Shown: positions 34,280-43,559, counted from the stretch's first letter. The stretch is DNA of 64,000 bases from Cupriavidus sp. U2 (GCF_009663685.2 NZ_RCOG02000006.1:186001-250000), one strand, 5' to 3'. A program made the numbers and translations. The notes: generated by a model not told the origin, from the letters alone.

Positions 34280-36487
34280 ATGTTCTTGCACCGTCCGTCC
34301 AACGGTCGCGCCAGCCTGCGCGCGCGCGTTTCTGTCCGTTCTTCGCTGCCAGCCACCGCGCTGTCGCCTGTTGCCGCCGCAGTGCTGGGCCTGTCGCTGT
34401 CACTGTCGCTGTCCGCGCCCGCCCACGCGCAGGTCCAGGCCCAGCCGGCCGATCCGGGCGCCACCGCCACGCTGCCCACGGCCACCGTGGTGGCCGACCG
34501 GTCCGGCGAGGCGGTCAAGGTCGAGCGCGTGAGCAACGGTGCGCTGGGCGACCGCAAGGCCGTGGATACGCCGTTCTCGGTCAACGCGGTGTCCAGCGAT
34601 GAAATCCAGCAGCGCATGTCGCAGACCGCCAACGATGTGTTCAAGTACGACCCCGCCGTACAGGTGCTGGGCGACAACGCACGCACCGAGAACTCGTACT
34701 TCTCCGTGCGCGGCATTCGCGTGGACATGCTCAACGGCACGAAGGTGGATGGCCAGAACTTCGTCACGTGGGATGCCGACATCCCGCTGGAGCCGTTCGA
34801 GCAGGTGGAGCTGCTCAAGGGCCTGTCTGGCTTCATGTACGGCTTTGGCTCGCCGGGCGGCATCATCAACTACGTGGCCAAGCGGCCCACCGACACGCCG
34901 CTGCGCGAGGTGACCATTGGCTACCAGACCAACAACGTCTGGAGCGAGAAGGTCGACGTGGGCGGCCGCTTCGGCAATGACGACCGCTTCGGCTACCGCA
35001 TCAACGCCGTGAACGAGGACGGCAACACCAGCGAACAGGGCGTGCACGTGCGCCGCCAGACGTTTTCGCTGGCCACCGACTTCCGCATCACGCCGGACCT
35101 GACGTGGAATGCCGACATCATGTACTGGAAGCGCAAGTCGCAGGGCACGATCTTCGGGCTGTCGTTCGGCACGGATACCATCCCCGCCGCCAGCAGCGTG
35201 GCGCGCAACCTGGCCCAGCCGTGGTCGTCGCACGAGACCGACACGCTGACCGTGGGCACCGGCGTGGACTACCGCATCAACAGCGACTGGAAGACCAGCT
35301 TCAAGTACCGCTTCGCCCGCCAGAACCGCCTGAATGCCGACAGCTTCCTGTTTGTCACGGACGACGCAGGGAACTACTCGGACACCAACTACCGCTGGAA
35401 GACCGCCTACTACTATCAGGCGTACGACGCGATGGTGCAGGGCAAGTTCGACACAGGGGGCCTCAAGCACGAGATCGTGGCGGGCGTGGGCTACCTGTCG
35501 CAGGTGCGCGAGCTGGACAACGGCCTGGGCGGCAACGGCATCTTCATGGGGATGAACAACCTGTACAACCCCATCGCGCTGGACGAGCAGGCCGGCGTGG
35601 GCAAGGACTACATTCCGTACCGCGACTACAAGATCCAGCAGAAATCGGTCTACCTGAGCGACACGGTGCAGATCACGCCGCGCCTGTCGGTGCTGGCCGG
35701 CCTGCGCTACAACATGTTCTCGCAAGACAACTACAGCCCCGAAGCGGTCCGGACGTCGCGCTACAGCGCCAACCCGATCACGCCCACAGCGGCGGTGATG
35801 TTCAAGACGGACGATTTCTCGACCGCCTACGTGAGCTACGTGGAATCGCTGGAACCGGGCGGATCGGCCGGCCCGACCGCCGCGAACGCTGGCGAGACCT
35901 TCGGCCCGCTCAAGAGCCGCCAGTACGAGGTGGGCTTCAAGACCGACCGCGACAGGTGGGGCGCCAACCTGGCCCTGTTCCGCGTGGACAAGGGCTACGA
36001 GTACACCAACACGTCGAACGTCTTCGTGCAGAACGGCAAGCAGCGCTTCACGGGCGTGGATACCAGCGGCTGGTGGCGTGTGGCGCGTGACGTGCGCCTG
36101 ATGGGCGGCGTGCTGTGGCTGCACACCAAAACCACGGACGTTGACGATCCGCAGGTCAACGGCAACCGGGTCTTCGCCACGCCGAACTACATCGTGACCG
36201 GCCGCGTCGAGTACGACACGCCGTTCGTACCCGGCCTGACGCTGTGGACGGGCGCCAAGGTGACCGGCTCGATGTACGTGAACTCGGCCAATACGCAGCA
36301 GATTCCGTCGTACACCACGGCCGACGTCGGCGCGCGCTACACCACCCGTATGGCCGGCAAGCAGGTGACCGTGCGCGCGGTGCTGAACAACGTGTTCAAC
36401 CGCCGCTACTGGACCACCACCTATGACGGCTTCGTGCTGCCGGCGGCCACGCGCACGTTCCTGATGAACGCCTCGCTGCAGTTCTGA
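34280..36487 (+). CDS. TonB-dependent siderophore receptor
   Basis: Outer-membrane receptor of 735 residues. It has a long signal peptide (cut after AHA, about residue 50), a TonB-box-like segment TLPTATVVAD, a plug domain (about 85-200; DVFKYDPAVQV, SYFSVRGIRVD, GSPGGIINYVAKRP) and a 22-strand barrel ending in Phe (FLMNASLQF). No N-terminal signalling domain is present, so it transports without directly signalling to a sigma factor. It resembles ferric-siderophore receptors of the FhuA/FpvA type. A Fur box lies upstream. ATG 34280 is favoured over 34214. Confidence 0.9.
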   Translation: MFLHRPSNGRASLRARVSVRSSLPATALSPVAAAVLGLSLSLSLSAPAHAQVQAQPADPGATATLPTATVVADRSGEAVKVERVSNGALGDRKAVDTPFSVNAVSSDEIQQRMSQTANDVFKYDPAVQVLGDNARTENSYFSVRGIRVDMLNGTKVDGQNFVTWDADIPLEPFEQVELLKGLSGFMYGFGSPGGIINYVAKRPTDTPLREVTIGYQTNNVWSEKVDVGGRFGNDDRFGYRINAVNEDGNTSEQGVHVRRQTFSLATDFRITPDLTWNADIMYWKRKSQGTIFGLSFGTDTIPAASSVARNLAQPWSSHETDTLTVGTGVDYRINSDWKTSFKYRFARQNRLNADSFLFVTDDAGNYSDTNYRWKTAYYYQAYDAMVQGKFDTGGLKHEIVAGVGYLSQVRELDNGLGGNGIFMGMNNLYNPIALDEQAGVGKDYIPYRDYKIQQKSVYLSDTVQITPRLSVLAGLRYNMFSQDNYSPEAVRTSRYSANPITPTAAVMFKTDDFSTAYVSYVESLEPGGSAGPTAANAGETFGPLKSRQYEVGFKTDRDRWGANLALFRVDKGYEYTNTSNVFVQNGKQRFTGVDTSGWWRVARDVRLMGGVLWLHTKTTDVDDPQVNGNRVFATPNYIVTGRVEYDTPFVPGLTLWTGAKVTGSMYVNSANTQQIPSYTTADVGARYTTRMAGKQVTVRAVLNNVFNRRYWTTTYDGFVLPAATRTFLMNASLQF

Positions 36488-36501
36488 TGGATTGAAATGC
36501 A

Positions 36502-36521
36502 GGCGGCCGGCAGGGGCCGCC
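36502..36521 (+). terminator. hairpin after the TonB receptor gene
   Basis: GGCGGCC (36502-36508) and GGCCGCC (36515-36521) form a 7-bp stem 14 bp after the receptor stop, followed by GTTCTC. The T-tract is weak. It lies between convergent genes. Confidence 0.4.
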
Positions 36522-36525
36522 GTTC

Positions 36526-36876
36526 TCAGCCTCGGCGCACCGCCGTGACTTTGCCGCCCATCACGTCGATAGTGCGCCGCTGCGGGTTGTAGTCCATCGT
36601 GCCCGGCATATGCTGGCCTTCGCGATTGCCGAAGCGCCATGCGCAGCCTTCGAGCAGTTTGGCCGCGTCCGCCTCGGTCTTGCCGATCAGCGCGTTGTCG
36701 CCGAGCTTGTCGGCCTGGCAGCCCTCGGGCGTGCCACGGCCGCCTTGCGGGCCCGGATTGGCCACGCCGGCAGTCGGCGGCTGCGGCGGCTGCGGCTGCG
36801 CGGCGCAGCCGGCCATCATCGTGGCCATTGCCACGGCGCCCGTGAGGGCCATCCCTTTCCAGTTCGGTGCAGTCAT
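36526..36876 (-). CDS. small lipoprotein resembling I78 peptidase inhibitors
   Basis: Protein of 116 residues. The lipoprotein signal MMAGC (Cys about 24) is followed by a Pro/Gly-rich linker. A C-terminal domain (about 53-116) has C..DKLGDNALIGK, GTMDYNPQRRTIDV and GGKVTAVRRG, the pattern of the I78 (aspergillopepsin inhibitor-like) family. It may protect the envelope from proteases, but that is inference. The usual final CG is replaced by RRG. Confidence 0.65.
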   Translation of the reverse strand: MTAPNWKGMALTGAVAMATMMAGCAAQPQPPQPPTAGVANPGPQGGRGTPEGCQADKLGDNALIGKTEADAAKLLEGCAWRFGNREGQHMPGTMDYNPQRRTIDVMGGKVTAVRRG

Positions 36877-36928
36877 GCAGAGGCTCCTTGGCCGTATGAG
36901 GGAGCCCCGATTCTAGCGGACCCTGCGT

Positions 36929-37897
36929 TCACGGCGACTTGCGCGCCGTGGAGCGTCCGCGCCCGCGCGGTGCCGGGGCCGCGAACATCGACATGTCGCG
37001 CACGATGCAGCCCAGCAGCGTGTCGGCGGCCACGCCCAGCGGGCGGCCCGCCTTGACCAGCAACCGCGCCTTGGCCGCCTCGAACAGCGGGTGGGCGATC
37101 GGCAGGGTCACCAGTTCGCCCGAGCCCAGTTCCCGATACGCGGCAAACGCGCCGATCAGCGTGATGCCGTGGTGGCGTTTGACGAAGTGCCGCAGCACGG
37201 CCAGCGAATTGGTGGTCAGCGTGGGCCGGATCTGGATGTTCTCGGCGTACGCCAGCATCTGCACGATCTGCCCGAGCCCGAACGCCGGCGGCATCATCGC
37301 CAGCGGGTAGTCGGCAAGCTCGCGCACATCCACGGTGGTGCCGCGCAGCGCCAGCGGGTGCCCGGCATGCACCAGCAGCACCACCGGCTGGGACGACGTG
37401 GCCACCCAGCGCACATCGGCATGCGACGGCGGGTTGTAGGCCAGGCCGATATGCGCGCGGCTTTCGGCCACCTCCTGCAGCACGTTGTTGACGGGCAGGA
37501 TGTCCACCGTGACGTCAAGCCGGGGGTATTGCGCGCAGAAGTCGGTGAGCACCTCGTCCATCAGGCCATCGACATAGCCCTCGCTGGTGGCAATGCGGAT
37601 CTGGCCGTGCTGCAAGCCACGCAGCGCCTGCAGACGGTCTTCGAACAGCTCCTGCTGCGCCCGGCAGCCCTGCCAGTATTCCAGCAGGTGCAGCGCCACC
37701 TCGGTGGGCTGGACGCCGCGTGCGTGGCGGTCGAACAGCGGCGCGCCGACTTCGTCCTCCAGCAGGCGGATCTGGCGCGTGATGACCGACGGCGATGTGT
37801 TGATGCTGTCGGCCGCGCCCCGGATCGATCCGTGCGTGAGCACCTCATGGAAATAGCGCAGCCTGCGCTGGTTCAGTTCTCGCATGTCGAAAGCCAA
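36929..37897 (-). CDS. LysR-family regulator
   Basis: Protein of 322 residues. The HTH (about 8-70) contains [20 protein letters not shown] and [12 protein letters not shown], followed by a standard effector domain. It is divergent from an ACS-family transporter and an M81 peptidase gene, which it likely controls. The start is ATG 37897 or 37885; a LysR-type palindrome abuts the first. Confidence 0.82.
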   Translation of the reverse strand: MAFDMRELNQRRLRYFHEVLTHGSIRGAADSINTSPSVITRQIRLLEDEVGAPLFDRHARGVQPTEVALHLLEYWQGCRAQQELFEDRLQALRGLQHGQIRIATSEGYVDGLMDEVLTDFCAQYPRLDVTVDILPVNNVLQEVAESRAHIGLAYNPPSHADVRWVATSSQPVVLLVHAGHPLALRGTTVDVRELADYPLAMMPPAFGLGQIVQMLAYAENIQIRPTLTTNSLAVLRHFVKRHHGITLIGAFAAYRELGSGELVTLPIAHPLFEAAKARLLVKAGRPLGVAADTLLGCIVRDMSMFAAPAPRGRGRSTARKSP

Positions 37898-37900
37898 GCT

Positions 37901-37917
37901 GTTGCCGATTGGGCAAC
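37901..37917. promoter_or_regulatory. candidate LysR operator
   Basis: GTTGCC-GATTG-GGCAAC is a perfect 6-bp inverted repeat with a 5-bp spacer, 4 bp upstream of the LysR start and 121 bp before the divergent transporter gene. Confidence 0.5.
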
Positions 37918-38037
37918 GATAGCCGACTTAAGTTGCTCTTGCTCTGCTTTTTCATCTGGCCGACGATCCTTCGACAACAAGAAAAAGCGACAGCACAACG
38001 TTCATCGCATCCAAAGGACGACCACGGGAGAGACCGC

Positions 38038-39357
38038 ATGTCCACCACACTGCCCCCATGCACCACGCTGGCGCACGACCGCGCCGCGCAACAGGCGCTG
38101 TACCGCAAACTGAACTGGCGCCTGCTGCCCTTCCTGCTGCTCTGCTATACGTTCGCCTACCTGGACCGCGTCAATATCGGCTTCGCCAAGCTGCAGATGC
38201 AGAGCGACCTGGGCTTCTCCGACGCTGTGTACGGCCTGGGTGCCGGCATCTTCTTCTTCGGCTATGTGCTGTTCGAGATCCCCAGCAACCTGCTGCTGCC
38301 CCGCATCGGGGCGCGCAAGACCATCAGCCGCATCCTGGTGCTGTGGGGCCTCACGTCGGCCGGCATGATGTTCGTGCGCGACGAAACCACGTTCTATGTG
38401 ATGCGCTTCCTGCTCGGCGTGTTCGAGGCGGGTTTTGCGCCGGGCATGATCTTCTACCTGACGTACTGGTACGGCCAGCAGCGCATGGCGCGCGTGATGG
38501 CCGTGGTAATGCTGGCGGGCCCCCTCGGCGGCATCTTCGGCTCGCCGCTGTCCACGTGGCTGATGACTGGCCTGTCGGGCACGCATGGCCTGGCAGGCTG
38601 GCAGTGGATGTTCCTGGTGGAAGGCCTGCCGTGCGTGTTGCTGGGCGTGCTGGCGCTGCGCGTGCTGGCGGACCGGCCGGCCGATGCAAAGTGGCTGACC
38701 GATACCGAAAAGCGCATGATTGCCGCTGAACTGCACACGCCCGGCGCGGGCCACCATTCGTTTGGCCAGGTGGCGCGCGATCCGCGCGTGTACCTGCTGG
38801 CCTTCGCCTACTTCACGATGATCTGCGGCATCTACGCGGTCAGCTTCTGGCTGCCGTCGATCATCAAGGCCGATGGCGTGACCGACACCATGCAGATCGG
38901 CCTGTATTCGATGATCCCGTATATCGCGGCCGCCATTGCGATGGTCGTGATCGGCCGGCGCTCGGACCGGCGCGGCGAGCGGCGCCTGCATAGCGCCGTG
39001 CCCGCCTTCATCGGGGCCGCGGCGCTGGCGGTGGCCACGCTGTCCAGCGGCAACCTGGCGGTGTCGCTGTTGTGCATGACGATCGCCACGGCGATGATGT
39101 GGACGGCCTACACGGTGTTCTGGGCCATTCCGTCGCAATACCTGAAGGGCGATGCCGCCGCCGGGGGTATCGCACTGATCAACACGATCGGCCTGATCGG
39201 CGGCTTCCTGAGCCCGACCATCATCGGCTGGGTGCGCACGGCGACCGGCAGCATGCAGGCCGGCCTGCTGGTGATGGTGGCGCTGCTGGTGGCCGGCGCG
39301 GTGACGCTGGTGGCCAACCGCATGCCCGCGCCGCACGCCCGTCCGGCCACGGTTTGA
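38038..39357 (+). CDS. MFS transporter, anion:cation symporter (ACS) family
   Basis: Inner-membrane protein of 439 residues with 12 helices. The ACS hallmarks are YLDRVNIGFAKLQM in helix 1, FFFGYVLFEIPSNLLLPRIG and LLGVFEAGFAPGMIFYLTYW. The family imports organic anions such as glucarate, phthalate and tartrate. GGGAG precedes ATG 38038. The M81 gene begins 7 bp after its stop, so the two form an operon: uptake followed by hydrolysis of the same compound is plausible. Confidence 0.85.
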   Translation: MSTTLPPCTTLAHDRAAQQALYRKLNWRLLPFLLLCYTFAYLDRVNIGFAKLQMQSDLGFSDAVYGLGAGIFFFGYVLFEIPSNLLLPRIGARKTISRILVLWGLTSAGMMFVRDETTFYVMRFLLGVFEAGFAPGMIFYLTYWYGQQRMARVMAVVMLAGPLGGIFGSPLSTWLMTGLSGTHGLAGWQWMFLVEGLPCVLLGVLALRVLADRPADAKWLTDTEKRMIAAELHTPGAGHHSFGQVARDPRVYLLAFAYFTMICGIYAVSFWLPSIIKADGVTDTMQIGLYSMIPYIAAAIAMVVIGRRSDRRGERRLHSAVPAFIGAAALAVATLSSGNLAVSLLCMTIATAMMWTAYTVFWAIPSQYLKGDAAAGGIALINTIGLIGGFLSPTIIGWVRTATGSMQAGLLVMVALLVAGAVTLVANRMPAPHARPATV

Positions 39358-39364
39358 CGACAAC

Positions 39365-40879
39365 ATGAACATGGAGAGCCCCTTGGCACCCCGAATCCTG
39401 ATCGCCGGTTTCCAGCATGAAACCAATACGTTTGCGCCATCCAAGGCCACCTACGCCAGTTTCGAGCGCGGCGAGGGCTTCCCGGCCATGGCGCGCGGCC
39501 ACGATGTGCTGGCGCTGCGCGATGTGAATATCCCCGTGGGCGGATTCATCCAGGCCGCGCAGCGCAACGGCTGGGCCCTGCGCCCGGTGATCTGGGCCGG
39601 CGCGAGCCCGTCGGCGCATGTGACCCGGGATGCGTTCGAGCGCATCGCCGGCGAAATCGTCGCGGCGGCCCGCGCGGGCGGTTTCGATGCCATCTACCTG
39701 GACCTGCACGGCGCGATGGTGGCCGAGCATGCCGACGATGGCGAGGGCGAATTGCTGGCGCGCCTGCGCGAGGTGATCGGCCCGGCGGTGCCGCTGGTGG
39801 CGTCGCTGGACCTGCACGCCAATGTCACGCAGCGCATGCTCGATGCCGCCGATGCGCTGGTGGCGTATCGCACGTATCCGCACGTCGACATGGCCGAAAC
39901 CGGCGTGCGCGCCGCCGAACTGCTGCAGCCGCTGCTGGCCGGCCCGCGCCGCTGGCGTGCCGCCGCCCGCCGCCTGCCGTTCCTGATTCCGATCAACGGC
40001 ATGTGCACGATGCTGGAGCCCGCGCGCGGCCTGTACGCGGCGCTGGCCGAGCTGGAAGCGGGCGGGGTGGTGTCGCTGTCGTTCGCGCCCGGCTTCCCGG
40101 CCGCCGACTTTCCGGAGTGCGGGCCGGTGATCTGGGGCTATGGCGACGATGACGCCGCCGCCGAAGCCGCCGTGCAGTCGCTCTACGACCGGATGCTGGC
40201 CGAGGAGGCCGCATGGGAGGTGCCGTTCCTGTCCCCCGACGACGCGGTGCGCCAAGCCATGCGGATGGCCGAAGGCGCCACGCGCCCGGTGGTCATCGCC
40301 GATACCCAGGACAACCCCGGTGCCGGCGGCGACTCGAACACGATGGGCATGCTGCGCGCGCTGCTGCGCAACGGCGCGCAGGGCGCGGCCATCGGCCTGA
40401 TCTGGGACCCGGCCGTGGCGGCCGCCGCGCATCGCGCCGGTGTGGGCGCGGTGATCGACGTGGCGCTGGGGGGCGTGTCGGGCGTGCCGGGCGACGAGCC
40501 GCTGCAGGGGCGCTTCGAGGTGCTCAGGCTGTCGGACGGCGTCTGCCGCTTTGGCGGCCCGATGATGCACGGCATGCTGGCCGATGTCGGGCCCGTGGCG
40601 CTGCTGGGTATCGGCGGCGTGCAGGTGGTGGTCAGCGGCGGCAAGGCGCAGATGCTCGATCGCAACCTGTATCGCGTGGGCGGGGTCGAGCCCGAGGCGA
40701 TGAAGATTCTGGTGAACAAGAGCTCGGTACATTTTCGCGCGGACTTCCAGGGAATCGCCCATGCCGTGCTGGTGGCCAAGGCACCGGGGCCGATGACGGC
40801 CGACCCGGCCGACCTGCCGTGGACGCGCCTGGCGCCAGGCATCCGCCTGAAGCCGATGGGGGAGCCGTTCCGGGCCTGA
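39365..40879 (+). CDS. M81-family metallopeptidase (MlrC-like)
   Basis: Protein of 504 residues. The metal-binding signatures of microcystinase-C-type M81 enzymes are present: FQHETNTF near residue 17, YLDLHGAM near 118 and SLDLHANVTQRM near 143. The C-terminal MlrC domain (about 305-490) includes ADTQDNPGAGGDSNTM. MlrC cleaves linear peptides from microcystin, but most bacterial relatives have unknown small amide or peptide substrates. It is the second gene of an operon with the ACS transporter. The start may be ATG 39365 or 39371. Confidence 0.82.
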   Translation: MNMESPLAPRILIAGFQHETNTFAPSKATYASFERGEGFPAMARGHDVLALRDVNIPVGGFIQAAQRNGWALRPVIWAGASPSAHVTRDAFERIAGEIVAAARAGGFDAIYLDLHGAMVAEHADDGEGELLARLREVIGPAVPLVASLDLHANVTQRMLDAADALVAYRTYPHVDMAETGVRAAELLQPLLAGPRRWRAAARRLPFLIPINGMCTMLEPARGLYAALAELEAGGVVSLSFAPGFPAADFPECGPVIWGYGDDDAAAEAAVQSLYDRMLAEEAAWEVPFLSPDDAVRQAMRMAEGATRPVVIADTQDNPGAGGDSNTMGMLRALLRNGAQGAAIGLIWDPAVAAAAHRAGVGAVIDVALGGVSGVPGDEPLQGRFEVLRLSDGVCRFGGPMMHGMLADVGPVALLGIGGVQVVVSGGKAQMLDRNLYRVGGVEPEAMKILVNKSSVHFRADFQGIAHAVLVAKAPGPMTADPADLPWTRLAPGIRLKPMGEPFRA

Positions 40880-40924
40880 CGCCTGACGCCGGAAGCCTGA
40901 AGCCGGGCGACCAGGCGCCGGCGT

Positions 40925-41392
40925 TCAGAGCTTCTGCAATGCGGCCAGCCGGAAGATCTTCGCCCACAGGTTGGCTGCGTCCCGGTCGGCTACCGGTATC
41001 ACCCATTCGCCCGGCTTGCCGTGGCGCAGGCCAACGACCACATACCAGCGGCCCTGGCGCGCCTCGGGCCGGGCGGCCTCGATGTCCGCGAAGATCAGCA
41101 CCTGGCGCTGGCCGTTCATCTCCAGCACGCAGTTCTTGCGTTCGGCGTCGACCTTGAGAGACCCCCATTCGCCGCGCAGGGCCAGGATGCGCTCGCCCTT
41201 GACGCGCCGGCCGTGGATGGCCCGGTAGCGGCGCAGCGCCGCCACGCACAGCGCCGCCAGTATCGCCAGGATCAGAATGTCGGCGGCGGCGCCGGCCAGC
41301 GTGCCGGAAGCGGCCGTCACCAGCTGGTAGAGCCGGACCAGGCCATAAACGAAGGCAACGAGGATCGCGATGCCTAGGAGGATGAAGGGCAC
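40925..41392 (-). CDS. small membrane protein, 155 aa
   Basis: Two hydrophobic helices (about 3-24 and 36-52), then a soluble domain of about 100 residues with beta character (GERILALRGEWGSLKVDAER, WYVVVGLRHGKPGEWVIPV). No named family is recognised. It lies alone between the M81 gene (convergent) and the diguanylate cyclase gene (divergent). Confidence 0.65.
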   Translation of the reverse strand: MPFILLGIAILVAFVYGLVRLYQLVTAASGTLAGAAADILILAILAALCVAALRRYRAIHGRRVKGERILALRGEWGSLKVDAERKNCVLEMNGQRQVLIFADIEAARPEARQGRWYVVVGLRHGKPGEWVIPVADRDAANLWAKIFRLAALQKL

Positions 41393-41480
41393 GTCCTGAT
41401 TCCTGAAGGGTGGCGGGTAGGGCGGTGGATGCGGGCGGCGTCGGGGTATGCCCCGGCGCCAGTGTCGGACCGTGCGGGCC

Positions 41481-41486
41481 TATAAT
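41481..41486 (+). promoter_or_regulatory. -10 box of the cyclase gene
   Basis: A perfect TATAAT lies 53 bp before the chosen start ATG 41539. No good -35 is visible at standard distance. Its position argues against in-frame starts at 41410 or 41485. Confidence 0.45.
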
Positions 41487-41538
41487 GGTTCGCCCCGCAT
41501 CGACGGACGGGGTTGCCATCCGGTTCGGCCCATCGTCA

Positions 41539-43116
41539 ATGCCATCGTATCCTCTCGTCCTTTGCCTGACCATTGCCGTGGTGTGCAGTGTGGGCATGGC
41601 CGTCGCGGCCTGGCCGCGCCGCGATGACCCTACCGTCCGTGCATTCCTGGTGCTGGCGGCGGGCGTCACCATCTGGAGCGGCGGCCGGTTGCTGGAAATC
41701 AGCGAGACGGCGCTGCCAGGCCGGATCTTCTGGGCCAAGTTCCAGTATGCGGGCATCGTGGCCGTGCCGATCGGCTGGCTGGTGGCGATGGTTCACCTGA
41801 GCCGGCCTCGCTTTGTCGTGCCGTGGTCGATGCTCTGGGTGCCGGTGTTCTTCGCGGTGCTGACGCTGGCGCTGGTATTCACCAACGAACGCCACCACCT
41901 GATCTGGACGTCGATCGAACTGATGCCGCCGGGCGTGTCGCCGGGCGCGGTGTTTCGCCACGGCATCGGCTACACCGCGGTGGCCGCCTGGACCTACGCG
42001 ATGCTGGGCCTCAGCATGTATTTCCTGGCCACCGCCGAGGTGCCGAACGCGGCGCTGTCGGCGCGCGGCCGCAATGTGCTGATGGCGGGGCTGTTCCTGC
42101 CGCTGGTGACGCACATCGCCTACCTGTACCGCTGGACCGGCCCGCTGGGCGGCGACCTGACGCCGGCCACCTTTTCGCTGATGACCCTGCTGGTGTGGGT
42201 CTGCGCGCTGCGCAAGCACCTGGACGATACCGGCCACTACGCGCGGCTGCGCGTGTTCGACGCGATCCGCGAGGGCTGCGCGATCCTGGGCGCCGACGGA
42301 CGCATCGTCGAGTTCAATCCCGCCGCTGCCCGGCTGGTGCCCGACCTGCGCCGTGGCCAAATGCCGCCGCCGGCCTGGCACCACGCGCTGAGCGATCCCG
42401 ACGAGGTGGTGCCGTTCATCCCCGATGGCCTGGGCTACGAACTGACGGTGGAGCCTGTGTGCCGGATGGACGGCAAGCAGATCGGCCTGCTGGTGTTCAT
42501 GCGCGATATCAGCCGCTACCAGTCGCGCGAACAGGCGCTGGCCACGCAGCTTGGCGAAACGGCGGAGCAGCTGTCGCGCGTGCAGGCCGACCTCGATATC
42601 GACGCGCTGACCGGCATTCCCAACCGGCGTTACTTCCAGCGCGAATCGCTGGCCGCCGTGGCACGCGCCCATGAGCGCGACAAGGAAATCGGCCTGCTGA
42701 TCCTGGACGTCGACCTGTTCAAGCAATTCAACGACCTGTACGGGCACCCCTGCGGCGACGACTGCCTGCGCCAGGTGGCCGAAGCCCTGACCGGCGTGCT
42801 GCGTGGCCCGCAGTTCTGCGCCCGGCTGGGCGGCGAGGAATTCGCGGTGGTACTGCCGGATTCGTCGGCGGACGAAACGCGCGCCATCGCCCGCAGCATG
42901 GTGGCGGTGGTGCGAGACCTGGCCATTCCGCACAACGGCACGCCCGTGCAGCCCTACGTGACGATCAGTGTGGGCGCGGTATGCGCGGTGCCCGAAGCCC
43001 CGCGTCTGGAGCCGCTGCTGCACCGCGCCGACAGCGCGATGTACCGCGCCAAGCGGGCGGGGCGCAACCGCTACGTGGTCGATGGCAGCCTGTACCTTGG
43101 GGTGCAGAACAGCTGA
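41539..43116 (+). CDS. 7TM-PAS-GGDEF diguanylate cyclase
   Basis: Protein of 525 residues. Seven N-terminal helices (about 1-225) resemble the N-terminal 7TM region of histidine kinases. A PAS domain follows (about 235-335; IREGCAILGADGRIVEFNPA), then a short coiled coil and a GGDEF domain (about 355-515) with ALTGIPNRRYF, DVDLFKQFNDLYGHPCGDDC and ARLGGEEFAVVLP. The GGEEF form is catalytically competent. It should make c-di-GMP in response to an unknown membrane or intracellular signal. Confidence 0.85.
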   Translation: MPSYPLVLCLTIAVVCSVGMAVAAWPRRDDPTVRAFLVLAAGVTIWSGGRLLEISETALPGRIFWAKFQYAGIVAVPIGWLVAMVHLSRPRFVVPWSMLWVPVFFAVLTLALVFTNERHHLIWTSIELMPPGVSPGAVFRHGIGYTAVAAWTYAMLGLSMYFLATAEVPNAALSARGRNVLMAGLFLPLVTHIAYLYRWTGPLGGDLTPATFSLMTLLVWVCALRKHLDDTGHYARLRVFDAIREGCAILGADGRIVEFNPAAARLVPDLRRGQMPPPAWHHALSDPDEVVPFIPDGLGYELTVEPVCRMDGKQIGLLVFMRDISRYQSREQALATQLGETAEQLSRVQADLDIDALTGIPNRRYFQRESLAAVARAHERDKEIGLLILDVDLFKQFNDLYGHPCGDDCLRQVAEALTGVLRGPQFCARLGGEEFAVVLPDSSADETRAIARSMVAVVRDLAIPHNGTPVQPYVTISVGAVCAVPEAPRLEPLLHRADSAMYRAKRAGRNRYVVDGSLYLGVQNS

Positions 43117-43141
43117 TTTTGGCGATCCCGTGAAAAAGGGC

Positions 43142-43169
43142 TTGCAAATCGCCAGAGCTTATGTAGAAT
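43142..43169 (+). promoter_or_regulatory. promoter of tRNA-Leu
   Basis: TTGCAA (43142-43147), a 16-bp spacer, then TAGAAT (43164-43169), ending 38 bp before the tRNA 5' end. Confidence 0.65.
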
Positions 43170-43207
43170 TCGCGTCTCGCTTCAACGCAGCAATGCAGCG
43201 AAACGAA

Positions 43208-43294
43208 GCCCAGATGGCGGAATTGGTAGACGCACTAGGTTCAGGTCCTAGCGGTGGCAACACTGTGGAGGTTCGAGTCCTCTTCTGGGCACCA
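43208..43294 (+). tRNA. tRNA-Leu (anticodon CAG)
   Basis: An 87-nt cloverleaf. The acceptor stem GCCCAGA pairs with TCTGGGC, followed by an encoded CCA at 43292-43294 after the discriminator A. The anticodon stem-loop is CTAGG-TTCAGGT-CCTAG with anticodon CAG, reading CUG. There is a long variable arm (class II) and GGTTCGAGTCC in the T arm. Its last 21 bases and terminator are duplicated downstream. Confidence 0.95.
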
Positions 43295-43357
43295 ATTCAA
43301 GACCCCGCTCAACGAGCGGGGTCTTTTCATTTGTACGTCCAGAAAGGGCAGTCCCTG
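43274..43357 (+). repeat. 84-bp direct repeat, copy 1 (tRNA 3' end plus terminator)
   Basis: It begins within the T arm of tRNA-Leu (CGAGTCC), includes the acceptor 3' strand, CCA and terminator, and ends at GTCCCTG. Copy 2 at 43424-43507 differs only at 43338 (T versus C at 43488). A tRNA 3' end duplicated in direct orientation is the form of attachment sites left by integrative elements. Confidence 0.85.
43299..43327 (+). terminator. Rho-independent terminator of tRNA-Leu
   Basis: AAGACCCCGCTC (43299-43310), loop AAC, GAGCGGGGTCTT (43314-43325), then T residues to 43327. A second identical copy is at 43449-43477. Confidence 0.9.
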
Positions 43358-43423
43358 CGGACTGCCCGTGGGACTCGAAAAGCTTGCGCCTGCAGGCGCA
43401 AGCCGGGGTCGCGCCTGGGTGAC
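43358..43423. other. 66-bp palindrome-rich spacer between the repeats
   Basis: Contains the perfect 22-bp palindrome GCTTGCGCC-TGCA-GGCGCAAGC at about 43382-43403. Its left edge completes a GGGCAGTCC/GGACTGCCC hairpin with the end of repeat copy 1. No coding capacity is seen. Confidence 0.6.
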
Positions 43424-43507
43424 CGAGTCCTCTTCTGGGCACCAATTCAAGACCCCGCTCAACGAGCGGGGTCTTTTCATTTGTACGCCCAGAAAGGGCA
43501 GTCCCTG
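43424..43507 (+). repeat. 84-bp direct repeat, copy 2 (att-like scar)
   Basis: Second copy of the tRNA-Leu 3' end (21 nt), CCA and terminator, exactly 150 bp downstream of copy 1 with one mismatch. The tRNA body is absent, so it is not a second tRNA gene. It could be attL/attR remnants of an excised or decayed element, or a small tandem duplication. Confidence 0.85.
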
Positions 43508-43559
43508 GCTTTCGCCGGGCTGGCCCTCTCTGAGGCACGTGGACGGCGGCGGTTTGCTC

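Noticed and set aside
43424..43444. Second tRNA-Leu gene
   Set aside because: Only the last 21 nt and terminator are present; no D arm, anticodon arm or 5' acceptor strand.
43274..43507. CRISPR array
   Set aside because: Only two repeats of 84 bp, which derive from a tRNA 3' end; no spacer series and no cas genes. No CRISPR elsewhere in the window.
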